Under the pieces are notes generated by a model. The model searched no databases and was not told the origin of the DNA. It was given only the letters and a program-made list of their open reading frames with translations. Shown here in pieces: positions 1-12,270 of a stretch of 64,000 nt of DNA (the stretch's first letter is position 1; every line of letters starts with the position of its first letter). This DNA is from Levilactobacillus zymae. Its GTDB lineage: Bacteria > Bacillota > Bacilli > Lactobacillales > Lactobacillaceae. A program made the position numbers and the translations under genes. Location of the stretch: contig NZ_JAVLAS010000001.1 in the NCBI RefSeq assembly GCF_032190635.1, positions 1 through 64,000 of the forward strand. The letters run 5' to 3'.

Positions 1-262
1 GCCGAGGCACTCGCCGAAACGATCGCCGTGGAGCGACTGACACTAGCGACGGTCGATTCACTGGCCGAAGCTTGTGCGGAGGTCGACGCGGAAGCACTTT
101 GGCTAGCCGCCGTAGAGGTTCGAGAAGCGGAGTTGGCCGACAAGAGACTGACGTCGGATAAGGACCGTTCACTCAGACTGGCAGTTGACAACGAAACACT
201 GGCACTTTGACTAGCCTGTGCCGACAAGTCGGCGCTGGACGCTGTTGGCCGAAGCCGAGTTA
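1..262 (-). other. Out-of-frame continuation of the SRR adhesin gene, cut by the window edge
   Basis: Beyond the stop of the main reading frame the same serine-rich coding pattern goes on, but in two successive shifted frames. Reading on with one base removed from the GGG run at 293-295 gives a normal segment (SLSVLSASNSASANS). Removing one base from the GG at 237-238 restores another (SADLSAQASQSASVSLSTAS) that stays open to base 1. Both changes are single extra bases in short homopolymers, found by comparison with sister repeats at 6150-6200 and 2410-2460. The true gene therefore extends past the window, where the second half of the repeat domain and any LPxTG anchor should lie. Confidence 0.75.
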
Positions 263-3200
263 GATGCCGACAAGACGCTCAAGGGAATCCAGCGCTTGAG
301 AAACGGCGGCGGAAACCTTGGCCGAAGTCGAAGCCGACACACTCGCGGAGGCACTGGCCGAAGCCGTACTCATCGAAGCCAAGCTGGTCGAGATGTCACT
401 CAAGGAAGCTTCGGAGACCGAGGCTTCAGACAATTGACTGGCAACCGCTTCGGAAGCGGCACTCAGGCTATCATTGGAAGCACTGACCGCGGACTGCTGA
501 CTAGCTAATGAATTCGATTGGGCGCTCAGGCTGGCGTTAGAGAGACTCAGCTGCGAAGCAGAGATCAGCGATTGCTGACTGGCTTCGACTTGTGACGCAC
601 TCAGACTAGCGGCACTCTCACTTAACTCTGAATTGTATTCAGAGTTGGAAGCGGCACTCAAGCTATTTTCTAGCGATGTCAAGGCATCGCTTTGGCTAGC
701 TTCACTCTCAGAAACCTCGCTGAGGCTGTTCAGAGAAGCTGTGACGGAATCCCATTGACTAGTCGAAACGCTAGCACTGACACTGGCCGACTGGCTAGCC
801 GATTGACTGGCCGTCGCGGACGTGACACTGTTCGAGTTTGCCACGGAGCTGGACGTCATGGCGGATTCGCTGGCCGATTGACTAGCCGACGTTTGCGCCG
901 TGGTCCGTGACGTAGAAGCTGCGGCACTGGCATCGGAAACCGACCGGTCACTCAGACTGGCGGCGGAGGCAGAAGCTACCGCGCTCTGACTAGCGCCACT
1001 CACAATCTGTGAATTCAAGCTGTTCGTGGAAGCGGAATTACTTGCTGACAGTTGACTCAACGATTCCAGGCTCATTGACGCGAAGCTCTGGGATGTGACA
1101 CTCATCGAAGCTTCAGACTGACTCACTTCGGAAAGCTGACTGGCGATGGACGTCGATGCGTCACTAGCGCTGACCAGCGATTTGGAAGCTGCCGAGGCTT
1201 CGCTGGCTGCGGAAGCCAAGTGGTCACTCAGGCTAGCGTTAGAGGCACTGATCTCGGAAACAGACATCATCGATTGTTCACTGGCGTCCGAAGCCGAAAC
1301 AACGCTCAGGCTATCGTTAGAAGCACTGATCTGTGAATCGTATTCAGAGGTCGAGGCATCGCTGATACTGTTCTCCAGCGAAGCCAAGGACTCGCTTTGA
1401 CTAGCTTCGATCGTGGACTTGTCACTGACACTGGCATCAGATTCGGAGATTGACGCCGACTGACTGGCCGAAACGATCGCGCTATCGCTTGCGGAGTCGG
1501 CAGCCGATTGACTGGCGACCTGCGAAGCGTCACTTTGCGACGTGGCTACGGAAGCCGAAACACTCGCCGAAGTCGACGCCGACGCACTTTGGCTAGCCGC
1601 CGTAGAGGTCCGGTCCGTGGAGTTGGCCGACAAACGGCTCTCATCGGTAGCGGAACGCTCACTCAGGCTAGCGGCGGAGGCCGATGCTTCCGCACTTTGA
1701 CTAGCGCCGCTGGCCACCTGTTCACTCAGGCTGGCAGCGGACGTGTTATTGCTGATTGATGCGTTACTCAAGGAGGCATCACTGACGGAAACCAGGCTGA
1801 CCGACAAGTCGCTCATCGAGGCTTCGGAAGCCGACATTTCGGAGTAGCGACTCCCTTGCGAGTTCACGGCTTCGCTCAGGCTGGCCGTCGAGGCATTGTT
1901 ATCAGAAAGCTGACTGGCCGTCGAAGCGGACAGTTGACTCAAGCTTTCATTGGAAAGACTTTGTTCAGATGCGGAAATCACAGACTGTTCGGACGCGTTA
2001 GAAGCCGAGAGTTGACTCAGGCTAGCGTTGCTCTGACTGATCTGTGAATCGTATTCAGAAGTCGAGGCATCGCTGATACTCTGTTCCAGCGAAGCCAACG
2101 ACTCGCTTTGACTGGCTTCGATCGTGGACTTGTCGCTGACACTGGCATCGGAAACGGAGATGGAAGCCGAGTCACTGGCAGAAATCGTCGCACTGGTGTC
2201 GGCCGATGTAGAAGCCGATTGACTAGCCGTCGATTCACTGGCACTGGCCTTAGCCGAATCAGCCGCGGAGACCGTCGCCGATTCACTGGCTGAGGCACTT
2301 TGACTGGCCGCCGTGGAAGTTCGCGACGTCGAGTTCGCCGACAAGACGCTGGCGTCGGAGACCGACCGTTCACTCAGACTGGCCGTGGAAGCCGCTAAGC
2401 TTTCACTTTGACTAGCCTGCAGGGACTGATCCGCGCTGACACTGTTGGCCGAAGCCGAGTTGCTTGCAGACAACTCACTCAAGGAACGATCCGACGTCGA
2501 AACGGTAGCGGAATCAGAAGCCGAAACGGAAGCCGAATCAGCCGCGGATTGAACGGCGGATGCCGTGCTCTTCGAAGCTTCACTGACGGAGTAATCACTC
2601 ATGGAGGCTTCGGATTGGCTAACTTCAGAGAGTTGACTATCGGCGGACTGACTGGCCGCACTCAGGCTGGTCTCGGCCTCACTGACCGAGTTCAGTTGGC
2701 TGGTGACGGAGTTCAGGTGCTCGCTGACACTAGCGTTACTCATGCTCTGTTCGGATTCAGAGATCATCGATTGTTCAGACGCGTTAGAAACTGATAGGTC
2801 GCTCAGGCTAGCGTTACTTTGACTGATCTGTGAATCGTACTCGGAAGTCGAGGCATCGCTGATACTCTGTTCCAGCGAAGCCAAGGACTCACTTTGACTG
2901 GCGATGGAAGCCGACTTGTCGCTGACACTGGCGTCAGAAACGGAGATGGAAGCCGAGTCACTCGCGGAAATTGCCGCGCTGGTATCGGCCGATTCAGAAG
3001 CCGATTGAACGACCTCCGACCGACTAGCACTGGCCTTGGCCGAATCATCGGCGGAAGCGATCGCCGACTCACTCGCCGAGGCACTCTGGCTCGCGGCGGT
3101 TGAAGTCCGCGATGTCGAGTTGGCCGACAAGACGCTGGCGTCGGAAACCGACCGGTCACTGACACTGGCCGTCGAAGCCGCCGCACTCGCACTCTGACTC

Positions 3201-6200
3201 GCCTGACTCTCCAGCTGACTGGTCAAGCTGGCTTCGGACTTAGCAATGCTTTGCGATTGTTGACTCAGGGAGGCTTCGCTCTCGGAGACGTTGGATAATT
3301 GACTGGCAATGAGGCTGGTTGAGGCATTCGCTGAGGCAACTGCCGAAGCTTGACTCTCGGAAGCAAAGCTATTGGACGTGTCACTCATCGAGGCTTCGGA
3401 TTGCGATAATTCGGATAACTGACTGTTCAGAGATTCGGAAGCCGCACTTTGACTGGCTTCAGAAGCACTCATCGCAGAAACCTGGCTGGCCGCCGAAGCG
3501 GATAAGCTGTTCAGGCTAGCATTCGAAGCACTCAATTCGGATTCGGACATCATCGATTGCTCGTTGGCGTCGGAAACGGATTGGTTGCTCAGGCTCGCGG
3601 CACTTTCGCTGAGTTGAGAATTGTAATCGGAGTTGGACGCCGCACTTAAGCTGTGTTCCAACGAAGCGATGGATTCACTCAGACTAGCTTCAGAGACGGA
3701 CTTGGCACTGACACTGGCATCCGAAGCGGACGTCGATGCAGAGACCTCAGCCGAATCAGCAGCACTTTGACTGGCCGACTCGGAAGCCGATTGTTCAGCA
3801 TCGGAGCGACTGGCACTGGCACTAGCCGATTCAGAAGCCGAAACGCTAGCCGAGTTGTCGGCCGATTCGCTTTGGCTGGTCTGCGTTGAGGTCCGCGACG
3901 TCGAGTTCGCCGACAGGATACTATCATTCGACAATGAATGTGCGCTCAGGCTCGCGGCCGACTCGGAAGTTGCGGAGTTCTGACTCGCGACGCTTTCGGA
4001 GTACTCACTCAAACTATTAGCGGAATCGACGTTACTGATCGACTGGGCACTCAACGAGGCTTCACTGGCCGAAATTTCACTTAAGGAAACCTGACTCAAT
4101 GAGGCTTCGGAAGTCGAGGCCGCCGACAACTGACTGGCGACAGACTCGGAAGCGACACTAGCACTGGCATCCGATTGACTCATTTCAGATAACTGGCTGG
4201 CCGTCGAAACAGAAGCGTTGCTCAGGCTGGCGTTCGAGGCACTCAATTCGGATTCGGACATCATCGATTGCTCGTTGGCGTCGGAAACGGATTGATTACT
4301 CAGGCTCGCGGCACTTTCGCTGAGTTGAGAATTGTAATCGGAGTTGGACGCCGCACTTAAGCTGTGTTCCAACGAAGCGATGGATTCGCTCAGACTAGCT
4401 TCAGAGACGGACTTGGCACTGACACTGGCATCCGAAGCGGATGTCGATGCGGAAACCTCAGCCGAATCAACAGCACTTTGACTGGCCGACTCGGAAGCCG
4501 ATTGTTCGGCATCGGAGCGACTAGCACTGGCGTCGGCAGAATCAGAAGCCGAAACCGTCGCGGATTCGCTGGCCGAAGCCGAAGCACTGGCCGCGGATTC
4601 AGTCCGGGACGTGGAAGCCGCCACGCTGGCATCACTAGCTGACCGTTCGCTCAGACTAGCGGCAGATGCGGACGCTAATGAATTCTGGCTTGCTAACGAT
4701 TCGGAGACCTGACTGACGCTGTTTGCGGAAACCGAGTTGGAAGCTGATTGATCACTTAAGGAGGCTTCACTAGCGGAGATGCGACTCAGAGACGCCCCAC
4801 TCATCGAGGCTTCGCTCGTGGAGAACTCGGACGCTTGACTCGCCGCGGAAGCAACCGTCTGACTCACACTCGCCGAGGCTTGACTGTTGGCCGAAGCCTG
4901 ACTGTCAAGTTGACTCTGGTGAGCACTGACACTGGCATTACTCAGGCTCAGGGCTGATTCGGAAATCGCCGAAACCTCACTGACATTGGAAGCCGAAAGG
5001 TCACTGAGACTGGCGTTACTTTGACTGATTTGCGAATCGTATTCAGAAGTCGAGGCATCACTGATACTCTGTTCCAGCGAAGCCAAGGACTCACTTTGAC
5101 TGGCCAGGTCCGTAGACTTCTGGCTCAGACTCATATCGGCATCGGATAACGAAGCAGCTTGCGAAGCCGAAACCTCAGCACTCGCTGCGGCCGAAACCGT
5201 GGCGGACTCGCTCGCACTAGCATTCGCAACGCTGGTAGCGACGGAATCGGAAGCAGAAGCACTCGCCGAGACGCTGGCCGAGGTGCTTTGACTCGCCTGC
5301 GAAACCGTCCGGGAGGTGGAGTTGTCATTCCAAACACTGGCATCACTAGCCGACCGGTCACTCAGACTGGCAACTGAGGCCGAAGCCGCAGCACTTTGAC
5401 TGGCGATCGATTGAGCTTGTTCGCTCAGGCTAGCCGACGTGGACGCCGCAGCACTGGCGACGTCACTCAGGGAAGCCTCACTGGCGGAGATCAGGCTCAG
5501 CGAAGCATCGCTCATCGAGGCTTCGGACTGACTCAGTTCGGAAGCCTGACTGTTCAAGGCTTGCGAGGTCTCACTGACACTGGCATCGGAAGCACTGACT
5601 GCGGACAGCTGACTAGCAATCGAGTTAGAAACTTGGCTGAGACTAGCGTTACTTGCGCTTTGATCAGAAGCCGACATCATCGATTGTTCGTTGGCGTCGG
5701 AGACGGATTGGGCACTCAGGCTAGCGTTCGACTCACTAATTTGCGAATCGTAAGACGAGTCGTGCGCATCGCTTAAGCTCTGTTCCGCGGACGCGATGGC
5801 GTCACTCAGACTGGCTTCAGAAGCGGACTTGGCACTGACACTGGCGTCAGATTCGGAGATCGAAGCGGCTTGAGAGGCCGAAATCTCAGCACTGGTTTGT
5901 GCTGACGTAACAGCCGAGGCACTGGCCTCAGCCGAGGCGTCACTGGCTTCACTCGCCGTAGAAGCAGAAAGCTCAGCGGATGCACTACCCGAAGCACTTT
6001 GACTGGCTTGCGAAGCCGTTCTGGACATGGAATTGTCGGATAATAAACTGTCATCGGCAGTGGACCGCGAGTTCAGACTAGCCGCTGAAGCGGATTGATC
6101 GGCACTCTGGCTGTTACCACTGGCGATTTGTTGACTCAAACTGTTGGCCGAAGCCGAGTTAGATGCCGACAGAACGCTAAGCGAGTTTTCACTGGCGGAA

Positions 6201-9200
6201 AGCTGACTCAACGACGCGTGACTCATCGAGGCTTCGGATTGTGAAACTTCGGAGGCCAGGCTCTGGGCCGATTGAACGGCGTCGCTGACACTGGCCGAAG
6301 CATCACTGACACTAGCCACCTGACTAGCGGTCGAAGCGACGATTTGACTCAGACTCGCGTCACTCAAGCTTTGCGCCGAAGTGGACATCATCGATTGCTC
6401 GTTGGCATCGGAGACGGATTGGGCACTTAAGCTGGCGTTCGACTCACTGATTTGCGAATCGTAAGACGAGTCGTGCGCATCGCTTAAGCTCTGTTCTGCG
6501 GACGCGATGGCGTCACTCAGACTAGCTTCTGCGGCGGACTTGGCACTAACACTGGCGTCAGATTCGGAGATCGAAGCGACTTGGGAAGCCGAAATCTCAG
6601 CACTAGTTTGTGCTGAAGCAGAGGCCGATTCACTGGCCTTGGCCGATGCATCACTAGCTTCACTTGCCGTGGAAGCGGAAAGCTCAGCGGACGCACTGCC
6701 CGAGGCGCTTTGACTGGCTTGCGAGATTGTCCGGGACATGGAGTTGTCGGACAACAAGCTGTCATCGGCGACCGACCGGGAGTTCAAGCTGGCGACCGAC
6801 GCAGAAACGTCGGCACTTTGGCTGGCGCCACTGGCAATCACGGTGCTCTCACTGGCGGTCAAGGAAGCATTACTCAACGACACCTCACTGGTCGAGGCTT
6901 CACTGGCCGAAATCTGGCTCAGAGAAACCTGACTCATCGAGGCTTCGGATTGTTCAATTTCAGAAATAGCGGCACTGGTCGACACAATCGCGTCACTCAC
7001 ACTCGCCGCGGAAGCCGAGTTCTCAGAGACTTGGCTGTTCACGGAGTTCAGCAGCTGACTCAGGCTATCATTCGAAGCGCTGAGTTGCGATTGTGAAACG
7101 GCCGATAAGTCGCTGGCGTTACTCTGAGATAACGAAGCCAGGCTGGCAGCACTTTCGCTGTCCACGGCACCACTAGCGGCGGATAACTCACTGCTGATGG
7201 CCGACGTGACTTGGCTCAGGCTATCGATGGCTTGCGAAACCGTTGCTGACTCACTCGCCGAAACGCTTGCGGAGTCACTCGCTGAAGTAGCCGCGGACTC
7301 ACTTGCACTGGCGGCCGTCGTACTTTGATCAGCGGAATCACTGGCCGAAGCAACGGCAGATTCACTCGCCGAGGTACTTTGACTAGCGGCCGATGGCGTC
7401 CGGGACGTCGAGTTGGCCGACAAGATGCTGGCATCGGAAACAGACCGGTCACTCAGGCTAGCCGCCGAAGCGGAAGCCGATTGACTCTGGTGCGCGGCCG
7501 AAGTCGATAAGTTACTCAAACTAGTGGTGGAAACCGAGTTGCTAGCGGAGACCTGACTCAGAGAGTCCAAGCTTAACGAGGCGTCAGCCGATTCCTTAGC
7601 GGACGCTTCGGCTGACTGTTCCGCGGAAGCTGCCGCGGACGTGACGGCCGAGGTCGAAGCGGAATTGGCGGCGGAGACCTGACTTAACGAGGCCTCGGAT
7701 TGCGACAATTCGGATAATTGACTCTGCAGGCTGGCCGTCGATTCACTCGCACTGGTTTCGGCACTGGTGATAGCGGACAACTCGCTGTTTTCGGAAGCGA
7801 TGTGTTCACTGACACTTGCGTCACTCAGGCTTTGTTCGGAAGCCGAAATCGTGGATAACTCGGTGGCGTCAGACTGGGATTGTTCACTCAGGCTGGCTGC
7901 CGAGGCGCTGATTTCGGAGTTGTGGGTCGAATCGTTAGCGGAACTCAGACTGGCTTCACTGGCACTAACGGCGGAAAGCACGCTGGTTTCCAAGGAAGTC
8001 TTCTGACTGAGGCTGGCCATCGATTCAGCGATCGAGGTCGCAATGGACGTGGATTCGTCCGCGCTTTCACTGGCCGATTGACTGGCGACTTGACTCTCGT
8101 GGGCTTGGCTCGTGCTCTGCGAAGCGGAAACACTGGCCGAAGCGCTGGCCGAAGTCGTCGCGGATTCACTCGCCGACGTTTGTTCGGACGTCCGGGACGT
8201 GGATGCGACGACACTGGCATCGGATTCGGACCGATCACTCAGACTCAGGTCGGAAGTGGAGTTGACTTGGCTTTCGCTGGCGACGGCGGTGGAGTGCTCA
8301 CTGACACTGTTCATCGAATCGGCACGGCTTTGCGAAGCGTTACTCAAGGATTCCAGACTCTCAGAAACCGCACTGGCTTGACTAGCCGATTGACTGGCCG
8401 AAGTCGTCGCGGACGTCAGGCTCATCGAGTTTTCGGAAGCGAAAATTTCGGAGGCCGCGTTCGATAAGGACGTAACCTGACTGTCGGCTGCCGACTCGGA
8501 AGCGGAAAGGACGGATTGTTCACTCAGAATTTGTTGCGATTGGTTACTCAAACTCCGGTTCGATAAGCTCATGGCCGAAACGGAAATTTCGGACTGGACA
8601 CTCGCGTCGGACGCCGATTGGGCGCTCAAGCTGGTGTCGCTAGCCGCCATGGCCGAAGTTGAGTCTTCACCGGCCGCACTCAGGCTAATCGATGCCGAAG
8701 CGACCTGGGATAAGACTTGGGACTCGGACTGTTCAGCCTGACTCAGGCTAGCCGTGGAAGCCGAAATCTCGGCAGATTCGCTAGCGTCATCACTGACACT
8801 CTGGGCCTGTGATTCAGCGACCGACCGATCAATGATCGACTGGCTAGTGCTGTCATCGGCCGAGGTCGAGGCAGACGCACTGGCCGAGTTGCCGGCGGAT
8901 TCACTCGCGGAGTCCTGAGACGCGTTCCGCGACGTGGAGTGAGCCGAAAGTTCCTGGCTATCGGAAGCGGACCGGTCGCTCAAACTCGTCTGGGCGGAAG
9001 CGGTGCTTTCACTTTGACTAGCATCGCTGACTAACCGGTCACTGGTACTGTCAGCGGAGGCGGAAACGCTCTGCGACAGGTTGCTCAGGGAATCCAGACT
9101 CAGCGACATCCGGCTGAACGAGGCGTCGCTCATGGACGCTTCGGAAGCGGACAACTCGGAGTGTTGACTCATAGCCGACCCTTGGGCGTCACTGACGCTG

Positions 9201-12200
9201 GTTGCGGCCGAATTAACGGCCGAAGCTTCACTGGCATTAGCTGAAGCCAGGTTACTCAGACTGGCGTTAGAACGACTAATTTGTGAATTGTAAGATGAGT
9301 CACTGGCCACGCTGAGACTTTGTTCCGTGGAAACCACTGCCTTGCTCGTGCTGCTTTCTTGTTCAGAACGCTGGCTGATACTGTTCAGCGAGTAGACTGC
9401 GGATTCGGACTGATCAGCGGAGTCGGACGCACTCTGCGACGCACTGACGGAGGCCGTTTGGCTAGCCAGTGATTCGCTGGTTGCCACGGACGTCGATACG
9501 GACGCGGACGTGATGGCCGACTTGCTGGCCGATTGACTCTGCGAGGTTTGTAATGAATTCCGGGACGTCGATGTCGCTGACAAGACACTGATATCGGACA
9601 ACGACTGTGCACTCAAGCTGGCCACCGAGACGCTCACGTCAGCACTCTGGCTAGCGATAGCGGACTGTTGGTCGCTCAAGCTAATTGTGGAATTCGAATT
9701 GCTTTGTGAAATTTGACTTAATGAGGTTTCACTGAAGGAAACCTGAGCCGAACGACTAGCTTCTTGACTCGCCAGACGGCTGGTCGAAGCGGCCGCGGAT
9801 TCTTCGGCGGACTTTTGACTCTCAGAATCGGCACTCATCGACTCGTGGCTCGCATATTGCGCACTAATTGAGGCTTCAGATTGGGACAATTCTGAGTTTT
9901 GACTAGCCAGCGAGTTAACAGCTTCACTCGCACTAAGCGAAGCAGCGCTGGCAGCCGAGACTAAGCTGGCATCGCTTTGCGACAGGTCACTCAGGCTGGC
10001 GTTCGATAAGCTCAATTGAGCCGAGGCAACGGCGGAGGCCAATGCCGCGTCGGAAGCCGATTGATTACTCAAACTCTGTTGGCTTTCCGAGAAGGAATCA
10101 CCGGTCTTGCCGTCATTACTAATGCTCGTCACAAAGGAAATCACTCGTGATTCACTGGCAGCAGCTTGGCTTAGACTAGTTTCAGCTGAAGCCATCGCGG
10201 AAACCACCTGCGAAACGGACGCAGCATTTTCACTGGCCACAGCGGAAGCAACCTGACTAGCCGCCGACAAGGACTCTGCGGCGACTTGCGATTCGGAAGC
10301 CGAGACGGCCGCCGAAGCATCCGCGGATTGACTCTGTGACGTTTGTAACGACGTCCGGGAGTCCCCCATCGATGCCAAGGACTGACTATCATCGGCGGAA
10401 CGCGACATCAAGCTGGCTTCGGAAGCCGCGGTGTCTTCACTCTGACTAACCGTCGCGGAGTTAAGACTATTCAAGCTGTTGGCCGAAGCCGAGTTGCTGG
10501 CCGACAGGATACTCAACGACGCATCGCTCAGGCTGTTTTCGGAAACGGAAACTTCGGACAACAGACTGGTCATCGAGGCGGAGAAGGCACTGGTGCTCGT
10601 CGCCGAAGCGGAGATGGACGCCATGGTGTTGCTGATCTCACCGGACAAGACGCTCAGGCTCTGATCGACTTCACTGGTCTGCGCCGTGGAAGCCGAAGCC
10701 TGAATGCTGGTATTATTCAACGACTTCAAGCTCAGGCTATCAGCCACGGAGCTCAGCGTTGAGTCTTCCGAAATGCCATTTTCACTAGCCGACTGTTGCA
10801 TCGACGTCAGGGACGCAACCACCTTAGAATCCGAAGCGGACGCGTTACTCAAGTTGCTCAGAACTTGGGAAACGGCGGCCGAAACATCTTGTGACTGCGA
10901 CGCGCTGACACTGGCGGACTCGGAAGCAACGGACGCTTGGGTCGCGATGGACTGAGATGCCGACTGGCTGACCTTAGTAGAGATAGAAGCCGACTTAATT
11001 GCCGAAGCACTAGCCGACTCGGAGGCCGTCACTTGACTGTCGGTCAAGGAGCCACTGACAATCTTAATGGTGCTGTCATCGGAAACGGACCGGTCACTCA
11101 GACTATTTAAGGAAGCCGACAACGAGGCGTCTTGACTCGCGGCCTGGCTCATTTGTTGACTTAGGCTGAGTAAGGAATCGGAATTGAGTTCCGAAGCGGC
11201 ACTCATGGAGGCTAACGCACTATTGTGGGCATCCAGAATGCTGGTCGATTCACTGGCCAAGACCCGGCTCATCGAGGCTTCGGATTCCGAAATATCGGAC
11301 ATCATGTTGCTATTAGCCACGGACTGCGACACCGCGTTACTTTCGGAGACGCTGACCTCGGACATGATACTGTTGTCGGAGTCCACCCGGTTACTGATAC
11401 TTGCTAATGAAGCGGAAACCACGGAGTTCGAGTTGGCGATAGATTGCGACACAATCAGATCGGACAACGAATCCTTGGCACTCTCGTCAGACATTGACTG
11501 TTCACTCAGACTGGCAATGGAGGCCGACGTCTGGGAGTTCACAATGAGCTGGGATTGCGAAGCTAAGCTAGCACTCTGTTCCGCAGAAACGACTTGCGAT
11601 AAGGCAACCGATAAGGATTCAGAAATTTGTGACAAACTACCAAGTTGACTGGCACTGATCATGGAGATAACGCTGACCGATTCGTCACTCATACTCTGCC
11701 GAGCTTGAGAAACCTCGGAGTTGTCAATGGCAATCGAAGCCGAAGTCGACGCACTCGCCGAAGCTTCAGCACTTAACGATGCGTTTGAGAGGGAGTTCGA
11801 GACGGATTGTTCACTTAAACTAGCCTCAGACTCCGAAATATCCTGCGAATTTTTAATGGAAGTGGAAGTTTCACTGGCAACCGAGAGGCTCTGAACGGTG
11901 CTGGTCGACGCACTCGCCGAAGCACTGACAGAGGCTGATTCGGAAGCTGATTGACTGGCGGCCGCCGTACTCTTCGAAGCACTTTCACTGGCTTCAGAGG
12001 TGACGGAGACTGAGTTCAGACTTGCATCCGACATCGACCGTTCACTCAAGCTAGCGTCACTAGCGGACGCCTCTTCAGACTGACTGTTTTGCGAGTCGGC
12101 GTCAGAGATCGACCGGTCGCTTAAACTCTTCTCGGATTCAGATAAACTGTTAATAATGTCGCTGACGGATTGTTCACTAGCCGATTGGCTGGTAGATTGA

Positions 12201-12270
12201 CTCTCCCATTGCGACTGAGAAACTTCACTGGCCGATTGACTAGCGGAAGTGGAGGATTCTTGCGAAATGA
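1..12270 (-). repeat. SRR2 serine-rich repeat region with 705/711/786-bp higher-order units
   Basis: Short SxSxSAS-type repeats are organised into long units. A recurring landmark (GAATCGTA or GAATTGTA on the plus strand, encoding EYDSQ or DYNSQ) starts at 630, 1335, 2046, 2832, 3618, 4329, 5034, 5745 and 6456. Spacings are 705, 711, 786, 786, 711, 705, 711 and 711 bp, all multiples of three (235, 237 or 262 codons). More degenerate landmarks follow near 7917 and 9285. Adjacent copies, such as around 3600-3840 and 4310-4550, are nearly identical. Divergence rises toward the N-terminal end of the domain (above 7 kb), as expected if new copies arise by unequal exchange on the C-terminal side. 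Confidence 0.85.

Noticed and set aside
600..9300. Regular repeats as a possible CRISPR or satellite array
   Set aside because: The repeats are in frame, coding and diverged, with no constant repeat plus unique spacer structure.
28..12000. Many long plus-strand reading frames opposite the SRR repeats (for example 11184-11648 and 2408-2794)
   Set aside because: They are complements of Ser-Ala-rich codons that rarely make stops. They have no ribosome sites and only low-complexity products.
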